From the NCBI RefSeq assembly GCF_963667685.1, contig NZ_OY763930.1, positions 555,001 through 619,000 of the forward strand: 64,000 nucleotides of DNA, given 5' to 3'. Made by a program: the position numbers and the translations under genes. Below the pieces are notes generated by a model that made no database searches, was not told the DNA's origin, and saw nothing but the letters and a program-made list of their open reading frames with translations. Below are positions 53,346-61,016 of this stretch, piece after piece; positions within the stretch are counted from its first letter, which is position 1; each line of letters starts with the position of its first letter. The stretch is from Maridesulfovibrio sp. GTDB lineage: Bacteria; Desulfobacterota; Desulfovibrionia; Desulfovibrionales; Desulfovibrionaceae.

Positions 53346-54233
53346 ATGCGCATGCGTCAATTACGCTATTTTATCGCTGTTGCTGAAGAGCTTCACTTTG
53401 GAAAGGCGGCAGAACGGTTGCATATCCAGCAACCGCCGCTCAGCAGACAGATTCAAAACCTGGAAGAAGAGCTGGAAGTCCTGCTGTTCAAACGCAACAA
53501 CCGTAAAGTCGAACTTACAGAAGAAGGCAAATACTTCTTGCAGGAAGCAAAAGAAATGCTGAGCATCATGGACCGCTCCAGAACAACTCTCCAGGCCATG
53601 GGGAATGGGCAGGCGGGCAAGCTCAAGGTCAGCTTTATTTATCTGGCCCTGTCTTCGACTTTCCCGCAGGTCGTGGGCGATTTCATAAAAAATTTCCCTG
53701 AAGTTGATGTCAGCCTCTACGATGAAAATACATACGACCAGATTAATGCGGTCCAGGAAGGAACCCGGCACGTGGGCTTCGTGACCATGAACCTTGTGGA
53801 CACCAAGGGCCTTAAGTGCATGATGGTTCATAAGACAAGTACCTGTGCTGCTATTCCTGCCAGCCACCCCCTTGCGAAAAAAAACGTGCTGACTCTGGAG
53901 GATCTCTCGGAACTGCCCTACATATGCAGCACGGATTCATACTGCCGCATGCGGGTAAAAGAGATGCAGAAAATTTTCAACGAAAGAGACCTTGAGCTTA
54001 AAATAGGTATGCAATACGAACGCAAACACACCGGGAACGTATTTGTCGCTGCGGGACTTGGCTGGACGGTAATCAACAGTGATTCAGCAGGAACCATCCC
54101 CGACGGAATAACCCTCAAACCCCTTGAGATAGAGTTGCATCCCTTTGAGATAGGTCTGATCTGGAATCCGGAAAGAATAACCCCGCTGGTGCGAAATTTT
54201 ATTGAGTTTTACAAGCAGCGCATTGAGGAATAA
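53346..54233 (+). CDS. LysR-family transcriptional regulator
   Basis: 295-residue regulator. The N-terminal winged helix (residues about 1-60) starts MRMRQLRYFIAVAEELHFGKAAERLHIQQPPLSRQIQ (shortened form of the LysR signature), and a CatM/BenM-like substrate-binding domain follows (about 90-295; QAGKLKVSFIYLALSSTFPQ). The family binds small aromatic or organic acids. The divergent partner is the small exported protein at 52834; the target is not known. Confidence 0.9.
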   Translation: MRMRQLRYFIAVAEELHFGKAAERLHIQQPPLSRQIQNLEEELEVLLFKRNNRKVELTEEGKYFLQEAKEMLSIMDRSRTTLQAMGNGQAGKLKVSFIYLALSSTFPQVVGDFIKNFPEVDVSLYDENTYDQINAVQEGTRHVGFVTMNLVDTKGLKCMMVHKTSTCAAIPASHPLAKKNVLTLEDLSELPYICSTDSYCRMRVKEMQKIFNERDLELKIGMQYERKHTGNVFVAAGLGWTVINSDSAGTIPDGITLKPLEIELHPFEIGLIWNPERITPLVRNFIEFYKQRIEE

Positions 54234-54324
54234 TCTAATCAGGTTGTTTGTGATTGAATCAAAAACAACAGCCATTAACTGATTTACCTAAATAATTTCA
54301 TATATTTTAAGAAGGACTCCACAC

Positions 54325-54852
54325 ATGCCCATCCCAACCCCGGAACAATGCGAGGGACTCCTCGCTTCCCACAACACCCCGGAAACAACTGTAATCCACT
54401 CCAGAATAGTCCGCGACGTTGCCCGGCGCATTGGGCGCGATTTAAAATGGCTGCGCGACAGAGGGCCCAATCTGGCCCTGATATCAGCAGGAGCCTTATT
54501 GCATGATATTGCCAAAGGTCAGGAAGACCATGCTGCAGCGGGAGCAACTATTCTACGGGAAGAAGGTTATGCCGAAGTAGCTGACATCGTTGCCGCCCAT
54601 AACGACCTTGAATATTCCGGAGAACTTCCAGTTACCGAGAAAGAAATCGTCTTTATTGCCGACAAACTGGTCAAAGGTGACCAGATGGTCACAGTCATTT
54701 ATATGTATGACCATAAAATAGACGCATGCGGGAATGATACCCAAAAGATAAATAATTTGAAAAGACGCAAAGAAACGGCATTGCGCATTAAGACATCCAT
54801 TGAACATGAAACCGGTAAAAACCTTGAAGAGCTGGCAATTGCTGAAGATTAA
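54325..54852 (+). CDS. HD-domain phosphohydrolase
   Basis: 175-residue cytoplasmic protein with an HD domain. Metal ligands: His in VIHSRIVRDVA (about 24), HD in GALLHDIAKGQEDH (about 60-61), a further His in the same helix, His in AAHNDLEY (about 93), and Asp in FIADKLVKGD (about 112). This is the layout of small HDIG hydrolases acting on nucleotides or similar phosphates. It ends 281 bp before the GAK cluster and shows no clear link to it. Confidence 0.85.
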   Translation: MPIPTPEQCEGLLASHNTPETTVIHSRIVRDVARRIGRDLKWLRDRGPNLALISAGALLHDIAKGQEDHAAAGATILREEGYAEVADIVAAHNDLEYSGELPVTEKEIVFIADKLVKGDQMVTVIYMYDHKIDACGNDTQKINNLKRRKETALRIKTSIEHETGKNLEELAIAED

Positions 54853-55041
54853 TTTTGCCACATATAATTTATAGCTGAACATCTCGTAATATAAATATAT
54901 TCTGTAAAGATCAGCGGATTCACACTGCCCCGGTCCCACCGGGCAGGTGTACAATCTAAAATATCTAAATATATTTAAATGGTTCTGCGAATGAAACAGT
55001 CCCCTTGAGCAGTTGCCAAATTGTAACAAAACCGCAACAAT

Positions 55042-55093
55042 TATGATATGTTGATCGTATAAATCCTATAAGGATAAACTGGCAGGCTGCCAG
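55042..55093 (+). promoter_or_regulatory. Promoter region and paired inverted repeats upstream of the GAK cluster
   Basis: A TATGAT -10 (55042-55047) with a weak TTGTAA upstream is followed by two inverted repeats: ATCCT-ata-AGGAT (55063-55075) and CTGGCAG-g-CTGCCAG (55079-55093). Both lie in the presumed leader, 41-71 nt before the first ATG. They may be operators. A further hairpin, CTGCCC/GGGCAG, sits at 54925-54946. The rest of 54853-55041 shows nothing. Confidence 0.45.
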
Positions 55094-55133
55094 CCTTGCA
55101 GCAATTAACATCAGAGAAATACGGAGAGTTGTT

Positions 55134-55691
55134 ATGGCAAAAAAAACTAAAATTGAAAAATATATACAGCCCGGCGAACTCCCGGCCTTCCTGCGTAAAA
55201 TGGCTGACGCCCTTGAGGGCGGAGCACCCGAAGACGATGCATATCTGGTAATGATTGAAGGTTTCAAGAAGCTTAAGATCAATATTCGAAATGAGTTCGG
55301 ACACACAGCCGTTAAAGTCACAGCCAAACCAATGCCTGAAGAACATGACGAGATCCCTGACGACAAAACAGAGAACTCCGCAGCAGAAGAGACTACAACG
55401 GATAAACCAAAATATAAGACCATTAAAAAAAGGATGAAAGCATCCTTCAAAGTCATCTTCAAATCCGTACATGCCGGCACCATTCCCCCTTCCGGTGTGG
55501 TGGAAGAATTCATGGCCGATTCACAGCTCATGGTCAGCTACGAAGGGTATGGTGATGAATATTATGATGAATACATGGAAGCATGTGAAAAATTCCAGCA
55601 GGCCTGCACCGACTCAGATGTCGAGGCAGCCCACAAAGCCTGTGACGAGATAAACAGCATTACCGCCCACTGCCATTCAAGGTATAAATGA
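55134..55691 (+). CDS. GAK system XXXCH-domain protein
   Basis: 185-residue cytoplasmic protein with no signal peptide. The N-terminal part (about residues 1-75) resembles an amphi-Trp-like unit (EKYIQPGELPAFLRKMADALEGG). A charged linker follows (PDDKTENSAAEETTTDKP), then a helical C-terminal domain (about 95-185) ending SITAHCHSRYK, the x-x-x-C-H motif that names the family. The ending looks like a cytochrome c' haem site that has lost its first Cys (also ACEKFQQAC and HKACDE). It is the first gene of the cluster, with CGGAGAG before the ATG. The function is unknown. Confidence 0.78.
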   Translation: MAKKTKIEKYIQPGELPAFLRKMADALEGGAPEDDAYLVMIEGFKKLKINIRNEFGHTAVKVTAKPMPEEHDEIPDDKTENSAAEETTTDKPKYKTIKKRMKASFKVIFKSVHAGTIPPSGVVEEFMADSQLMVSYEGYGDEYYDEYMEACEKFQQACTDSDVEAAHKACDEINSITAHCHSRYK

Positions 55692-55700
55692 GAGGATAAA

Positions 55701-56843
55701 ATGACCGCAGAAGCATCCTGCCCCGCAGCAGTAAAAGTTTCCCCTGAAATTACTGACGAGGACCGCCAACGATTCCACGAAGTGATATCCACAGAGCTCG
55801 CCGACTGGCAGATTAAGCAGGTAATCACCCCGTCCAAAATATATCCCCGGCAGGAAAATCTGCTGGCGGCGCACTGGCATCCTGAATTTGTTCCGCTAAA
55901 GTATATTTCACAACGTGTTGAGAACATGTTTCCCAACGTGCACGACAAACTCATGATCCCCACCCAGCATAACGTGCTTATGAGCTACGGGGACTACACC
56001 GGGGTTGAAGTTGACTGCTATGCCAGCGGGTTCAACCAGAAAGTGCAACTTCTGCTCCACTTTGAAAATGAAAAAGTGCAGGAAGCCCACGTGCTGAAAT
56101 CCATGCTGGCCCACACTTTTAAATACCGTTCATCTCAGCTTTTCCAATACATGGACACAATAACCAAACCGATTAAAGACCGCATTGGAAAAGCGGCCAA
56201 ATCCACCGGCGCGGATGAGGATCTTGTGGATATGGTCCGGGTATACGTGACCAAGGTGCAAACAATGCTTGATGAAGAATGGTCCAGTGTCCCCCGTGAT
56301 TCAATCAAAAACAAACTGCTGCGCAACTACTTTGATGCCATGCGTCCGAAATATGGCGACAACCTGATAAACCGTATCCAGGCCTACCTCAAGGAAGTCA
56401 AGAAACTTGTCAAAGCAGATTTCTCCTTGAAATTCTTTTACCGGGCAACAGAAGTAATCGAAGAAGCTCGTTCGCTTGGCGGATGCGTTGTCATTCCCCA
56501 CCCTGAAGAATTCTGGCCCATTCTTCTTGCAAAATACGATGTTGACGGCATTGAGGTCTGGAACCCGCAATCTCAGCGTTACACCGAATTTCTGATCTCC
56601 GTGGTTAATGAGCAGAACGCATCACGTCCTGCCGGAAAAAAAGAACTGCTTATCTTCATGGGCGATGACTGCCATATGAGTGAGAAAACCAAGCCCCTGG
56701 AGACTCAGGACCCGATCAAGGCAGCCCGCGAAATCGGCCTGCAACCAGCATGGGACAACCTGAATATCAGGAAAAAGCTGATTATAGCAGGAATTGACCG
56801 CGCTTCGGTGATAGAAGAATATAAAATCCGTATGGCCGGTTAA
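55701..56843 (+). CDS. PHP-like metal-dependent phosphoesterase of the GAK cluster
   Basis: 380-residue cytoplasmic protein. PHP-type metal ligands appear in order: LLAAHWHPEFVPL (His-x-His, about 53-55), a long helical insertion (about 130-235), CVVIPHPEEFWP (about 264), DVDGIEVWNPQSQ (about 283) and LIFMGDDCHMSEKTKP (about 316, an Asp-x-His pair). PHP enzymes hydrolyse phosphoesters with several metal ions. It begins 9 nt after the XXXCH gene. The helical insertion makes it unlike common PHP proteins, so the substrate is open. I assign PHP by motif pattern only. Confidence 0.68.
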   Translation: MTAEASCPAAVKVSPEITDEDRQRFHEVISTELADWQIKQVITPSKIYPRQENLLAAHWHPEFVPLKYISQRVENMFPNVHDKLMIPTQHNVLMSYGDYTGVEVDCYASGFNQKVQLLLHFENEKVQEAHVLKSMLAHTFKYRSSQLFQYMDTITKPIKDRIGKAAKSTGADEDLVDMVRVYVTKVQTMLDEEWSSVPRDSIKNKLLRNYFDAMRPKYGDNLINRIQAYLKEVKKLVKADFSLKFFYRATEVIEEARSLGGCVVIPHPEEFWPILLAKYDVDGIEVWNPQSQRYTEFLISVVNEQNASRPAGKKELLIFMGDDCHMSEKTKPLETQDPIKAAREIGLQPAWDNLNIRKKLIIAGIDRASVIEEYKIRMAG

Positions 56844-56937
56844 CTATAGATAATCTTCGTCATCTAATCTTTACAGAACTGCAATCATTCTCGTTACGCG
56901 CAGTGTTAATAAGCAGCGAAACATCCTATGGAGAAAC

Positions 56938-57213
56938 ATGATGGCTGGCGAAAAAAAATTTGTATTTGAATCACTGCAGGATGCGGAAACCATCCGAACT
57001 TTCCTGCAATCCCTTGTCGACGGATTTGAGTCCGGAAATATAAAACTTTCCACCAACGGCGATAATATTGAACTGCACCCGGAAGGTCTGCTTAATTTTA
57101 CAGTAAAAGCTAAAAGAAAAGCCGGTAGCAATAAAATCAACATTAAAATCGGTTGGAAAGATTTTGACATAGAGGCAGAAACTTCTGACAAAACCCTAAA
57201 CATCGATATCTAA
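56938..57213 (+). CDS. Amphi-Trp domain protein (GAK cluster), copy 1
   Basis: 91-residue protein, essentially one amphi-Trp domain: FESLQDAETIRTFLQSLVDGFESGNIKL (helix, shortened), then alternating strands NGDNIELHPEG, LNFTVKAKRK and INIKIGWKDF with the conserved Trp. The family is small, occurs next to ATP-grasp and HprK-like kinases, and has no known activity. TATGGAG precedes the tandem ATGs at 56938/56941. It is followed 3 nt later by the PhoU-kinase fusion, suggesting tight coupling. It may be a carrier, substrate or adaptor; this is inference. Confidence 0.82.
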   Translation: MMAGEKKFVFESLQDAETIRTFLQSLVDGFESGNIKLSTNGDNIELHPEGLLNFTVKAKRKAGSNKINIKIGWKDFDIEAETSDKTLNIDI

Positions 57214-57216
57214 ATT

Positions 57217-58875
57217 ATGCTCACATTTGAAGGGTTGGACGAAAACTTTAAATTCCTCATTATTGAGGTTTTAAATCAGCTTAAGTCTACGCGGGAATTT
57301 GTAAATACACCATCCCGCTCACTGTTCCGCAAAATAACATCACGTGATGACTACATCGATAACCTCAAAACTGTTATCGAAAACAAATCATACTCGCGAA
57401 TTAACAGTTCCATTGACCTCGACACAAAGTTGCTGAATAAAATAAGGGCCATACAGGTTTCATCCGTAAATCTGGAACGAATCGGCGATCATTGCGTCAA
57501 CATTGTCAACCAGATGGCTTATCTGGAAGACAAGGGACTGGTTAACCGCTACGAAAGCGCTGAAGCATTCGATATAATTGAAGGAACGGTTGCTAAAATC
57601 GCCGACGGCTTCAATTCTGAGGATATGCCTCTGGCTCTTGAAATATGCAAATCAGAATACCGTCTGGATTCACTCTACAAGGATAACTTCAACCGCATTA
57701 TGGCTGAAATGGGTAGCGGGAAAAACATCCCTGACCTTGTTACCTGCCTGTTCATCTTCCGATATCTGGAACGGATCGGCGATTCCCTGCTGAATATCGG
57801 GGAAGCAATCATTTTTTCCATTCTGGGGGAGCGAATCAAAATTGAACAGTTCGAATCCTTGCAGCAGACTTTAAGCGTTTCCGGTTATGACGGGTCTTTT
57901 TCTGATATTGATTTTCAGGGAATATGGGGCTCACGCTCCGGTTGTAGAATCGGACGGGTACAGGCCAAGGGGGAGGACAGTACAAACAATCCCCCGGTGG
58001 CACAGGGAAGTATCTATAAAGAAGGTAATCTCGACAAAATCAGACTGGAAAAAACCAGCCTTGAACAATGGGCTAAACGTTTTCCGGGAATGGTTCCTGA
58101 AATTTTCGGTTTCCACGAATCCAAAGAAGAAAACAAAGGGTCCATGCTTGTCGAATTCCTGCCGGGCTGTACACTTGATACAATGATTCTGACTTCGGAC
58201 GACAATGATCTGGAAAACGCCCTGTTCACCCTTGAACAGACTCTGCGCCATGTCTGGACCACGACTAAGAAAGAGCAATCAATCCAAACAACCTTCATGG
58301 CCCAGCTCAAGGCCCGTCAGAATGGCGTTTTGCAAGTTCACCCGGAGTTCCACCGCAGCGCATGCGTGATGGGTTCCGCAGAAATCATCTCCTCCGAAGA
58401 CCTGCTCAACGAATGCGCAGCCATTGAAGAATCCCTTCCGGCTCCATTCACAGTATTCATTCACGGCGACTTTAATTGCAACAATGTTGTTTACAGCAAC
58501 GACGATGAACGGGTCAGGTTCATTGACCTGCACCGCTCCCGCGACTTTGATTACATTCAGGACCTGTCAGTCTTTCTTGTTTCCGGATTCCGTATGCCGG
58601 TTTTCGAACGCCCTATCAGAAACAAGATCAATGCTGTAATCTCACGCATGTACAATTTTGCTGAAGAATTCGCTAATGAGAACAATGACCATACATGGCA
58701 GGCCAGGTTGGCTCTTGCCTTGGCGCGCTCCTTCTATACTTCCACGCGATTCGAATTCAACTACGCTTTTGCCAAGGAAATGTTCAACCGCTCCATGTTC
58801 CTGCTGGAAAAAATAAACCGCTACAGCGGGAAGTGGAACAAGTTCATTCTGCCTGAAGACATTCTTCACTACTAA
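57217..58875 (+). CDS. PhoU domain fused to an aminoglycoside-phosphotransferase-like kinase domain
   Basis: 552-residue cytoplasmic protein. Residues about 1-215 form two PhoU helical repeats with metal-binding signatures NLERIGDHCVNI (about 88) and YLERIGDSLLNIGEAI (about 187). A linker leads to an APH/choline-kinase-like domain (about 235-552): LVEFLPGCTLDTMI as hinge, catalytic loop FIHGDFNCNNVVY (HGDxxxxN, about 422) and the metal site RFIDLHRSRDFDYIQDLS. PhoU alone controls phosphate uptake; fused to a kinase-like domain it may sense phosphate or a metal cluster and phosphorylate a small molecule or protein. The fusion is unusual. Confidence 0.8.
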   Translation: MLTFEGLDENFKFLIIEVLNQLKSTREFVNTPSRSLFRKITSRDDYIDNLKTVIENKSYSRINSSIDLDTKLLNKIRAIQVSSVNLERIGDHCVNIVNQMAYLEDKGLVNRYESAEAFDIIEGTVAKIADGFNSEDMPLALEICKSEYRLDSLYKDNFNRIMAEMGSGKNIPDLVTCLFIFRYLERIGDSLLNIGEAIIFSILGERIKIEQFESLQQTLSVSGYDGSFSDIDFQGIWGSRSGCRIGRVQAKGEDSTNNPPVAQGSIYKEGNLDKIRLEKTSLEQWAKRFPGMVPEIFGFHESKEENKGSMLVEFLPGCTLDTMILTSDDNDLENALFTLEQTLRHVWTTTKKEQSIQTTFMAQLKARQNGVLQVHPEFHRSACVMGSAEIISSEDLLNECAAIEESLPAPFTVFIHGDFNCNNVVYSNDDERVRFIDLHRSRDFDYIQDLSVFLVSGFRMPVFERPIRNKINAVISRMYNFAEEFANENNDHTWQARLALALARSFYTSTRFEFNYAFAKEMFNRSMFLLEKINRYSGKWNKFILPEDILHY

Positions 58876-58899
58876 ATAAGCTAATAACAGGTGCCAACT

Positions 58900-59775
58900 A
58901 TGAAGATAGGTGTAATAGGACTTAAAGGAGCGTGGTCTTCAGAGCAGCTTGCTAAAGCTGTAGCTGAGAAGACCGGCCGCGAAACTACAATTTTTGAAAT
59001 GCAGGATGTACGCCTCGACCTTCCTTCCGGCCTGGCAATGGTGGAAGGAGAAGACCTTTCCACTTACGATGCACTGATCATCAAAAAAATTGGAAAGCAG
59101 TACTCCCCTGATCTGCTGGACCGTCTCGAAATGTTGCGTCTGCTTGAAGGACGCGGGGTGAAGATTTTCTCCTCCCCATACTCCATCCTGCGTGTTCTGG
59201 ACCGCCTGACCTGCACAATCTCGCTACAGCTGGGCGACATCCCCATGCCTCCGACCACCATCACCGAAGACGTGGATCACGCCCTTGCCGCAGTAGAAGA
59301 ATACGGAGAAGCTGTTTTTAAACCGCTCTACAGCACCAAAGCCAGAGGCATGTTCGTTCTTAAACCCGGACCTGACGCACGTAGGATCATTGAGGATTAT
59401 CACAAAGAGTACAATACCATGTACATCCAGAAAACCATTGACCTCAATGACAGCGACCTAGGTATAGCTTTCCTAGGCGGTGAATATCTGACCACTTATG
59501 CCCGCTGTAAAACCACCGACTCATGGAACACCACAACCGTTAATGGCGGCAAATACGCTCCTATGGACCCACCTCAGGAAATCATAGATCTCGCCCGGAA
59601 GGCGCAGGCCATCTTCAATCTTGATTTCACCTGTGTCGATGTTGCCATTACCCCTGATGGACCATTTATTTTCGAGGTCTCAGCCTTCGGCGGCTTCCGC
59701 GGTCTGCTTGACGCTCGCGGAATCGATGCAGCAGCACATTATGTAGACTATGTGATAAAAAAGGTGGAAGGATAA
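58900..59775 (+). CDS. GAK system ATP-grasp enzyme (RimK-like)
   Basis: 291-residue ligase-type protein. Start chosen at MKIGVIGLKG (58900), preceded by CAGG; a GTG 9 nt upstream is an alternative. A Rossmann-like N-terminal region (GVIGLKGAWSSEQLAKAV) is followed by ATP-grasp elements: AVFKPLYSTKARGMFVLKPG (about 143), YIQKTIDL, LDFTCVDVAITPDGPFIFEVSAFGGFRGL (about 245-272, shortened). The usual metal-binding E-x-N of RimK-like enzymes is EVS here. ATP-grasp enzymes join a carboxylate to an amine or thiol through an acyl phosphate. Its TAATG overlap with the kinase gene couples them. Confidence 0.85.
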   Translation: MKIGVIGLKGAWSSEQLAKAVAEKTGRETTIFEMQDVRLDLPSGLAMVEGEDLSTYDALIIKKIGKQYSPDLLDRLEMLRLLEGRGVKIFSSPYSILRVLDRLTCTISLQLGDIPMPPTTITEDVDHALAAVEEYGEAVFKPLYSTKARGMFVLKPGPDARRIIEDYHKEYNTMYIQKTIDLNDSDLGIAFLGGEYLTTYARCKTTDSWNTTTVNGGKYAPMDPPQEIIDLARKAQAIFNLDFTCVDVAITPDGPFIFEVSAFGGFRGLLDARGIDAAAHYVDYVIKKVEG

Positions 59776-60863
59776 TGAACAAAAGCACAATCACCAAATC
59801 CGCAATTGTAGAAAAATACCGCACTGAATTCCCGGCCAAAGAAGCAATTTTCATCGACTTCGGTGGCTGCGTAATTGAAACCCGGGTCAACAGCTCCGAA
59901 TTACTGGCTGACCTGACCAACTACTTCAAAGAATTTCTGATAGACGCCGAAAATGGCGATATCATGGTCACCGCCCACGAATGTCCAAAGACCGATCTCG
60001 GCCTTGAATACACAGTTAAGCAACCCGATCCGGGCAAAACCAAAATCAAAGAAGAATTCTACAACCTTTCTGACGGACGTGTTGTCTACAAGCGACTGAC
60101 AGGAATGGTCTTTGTCTTCGGAAACGGCGATAACATCGCCATCGGTCCCTGCATTGAAAACTCCAATCAGGTCATAAACTTCATCAACAACCGTTTCATT
60201 GAGTACAAGCTTAACAAAGGTTCCTTCCTGGGTCATGCTGCTGGTGTAATCGAGAACGGACGCGGAATCGCCATGGCCGGTTTCTCGGGAATGGGTAAAT
60301 CCACCCTCGCTCTGCACCTTATGAGCCGCGGCACTACCTTCGTCAGCAATGACCGTGTCATGGCAGAAGACAACGGCGATTCCCTTACTATGTACGGTGT
60401 AGCCAAACAGCCGCGCATCAATCCCGGAACAGCACTGAACAACCCGGACCTATCATGCATCGTTTCTCCCGAAGACAAGGAAAAGTTTATGTCCATGCCG
60501 AAGGAAGAACTATGGGAGCTTGAGCACAAATACGATGCTCTCATCGACGAGTGCTACGGAAAGGGTAAATTCATTCTCAAAGCTCCCCTCAGCGGACTGG
60601 TTATCCTCAACTGGCAGCGCGATAATTCCGAGACTATTGTCAAAGTTGTCGACCCCAAGGAGCGCAAGGACCTTCTTCCCGCCTTCATGAAAGGAACCGG
60701 GCTCTTCTACCTCCCTGATTCCCCTGAAAAAGAAAATGATCCCGAGGTTGACGCCTATGCGGATCTTCTGTCAAAGACCACGCTCATTGAAATCAGCGGC
60801 GGTGTGGATTTCGATAAAGCAGCAGATGTCTGCCTGAAATTCATGAAAGAAGGTAAGATTTAA
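59775..60863 (+). CDS. HprK-related kinase B (GAK system)
   Basis: 362-residue protein related to HPr kinase/phosphorylase. The Walker A is MAGFSGMGKSTLAL (about residues 166-179). The following FVSNDRVM (about 193) holds the Asp that is part of an Asp-Asp pair in HprK (ND here). The region KAPLSGLVILNWQRD continues the kinase fold. The N-terminal 150 residues are family-specific. No HPr or PTS gene is nearby, so the substrate is probably a partner of this cluster, for example an amphi-Trp or XXXCH protein; that is inference. Its ATG overlaps the ATP-grasp stop. Confidence 0.86.
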   Translation: MNKSTITKSAIVEKYRTEFPAKEAIFIDFGGCVIETRVNSSELLADLTNYFKEFLIDAENGDIMVTAHECPKTDLGLEYTVKQPDPGKTKIKEEFYNLSDGRVVYKRLTGMVFVFGNGDNIAIGPCIENSNQVINFINNRFIEYKLNKGSFLGHAAGVIENGRGIAMAGFSGMGKSTLALHLMSRGTTFVSNDRVMAEDNGDSLTMYGVAKQPRINPGTALNNPDLSCIVSPEDKEKFMSMPKEELWELEHKYDALIDECYGKGKFILKAPLSGLVILNWQRDNSETIVKVVDPKERKDLLPAFMKGTGLFYLPDSPEKENDPEVDAYADLLSKTTLIEISGGVDFDKAADVCLKFMKEGKI

Positions 60864-61016
60864 TTAATTTAAGCCTCCGGCAGCCCTGCCGGGGGCCGTA
60901 CCCCCTTTTGTTATGGCTTCGCTGTCAGTTATCCGAAAGACGGCTTAATACGAAGCATATCTAAAAAGTCTTTTGAAAAAAGGGATGGGGTCTGATAAAG
61001 GAAGACACAAAATAAT
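60864..61016 (+). repeat. Intergenic repeat-like element inside the GAK cluster
   Basis: 153 nt between the kinase and CofD-like genes. A GC-rich core, GCCTCCGGCAGCCCTGCCGG then GGGCC (60873-60897), resembles the element between trpF and trpB. AAAAAGTCTTTTGAAAAAAGG follows. It has no ORF. It may affect downstream expression. Confidence 0.4.
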
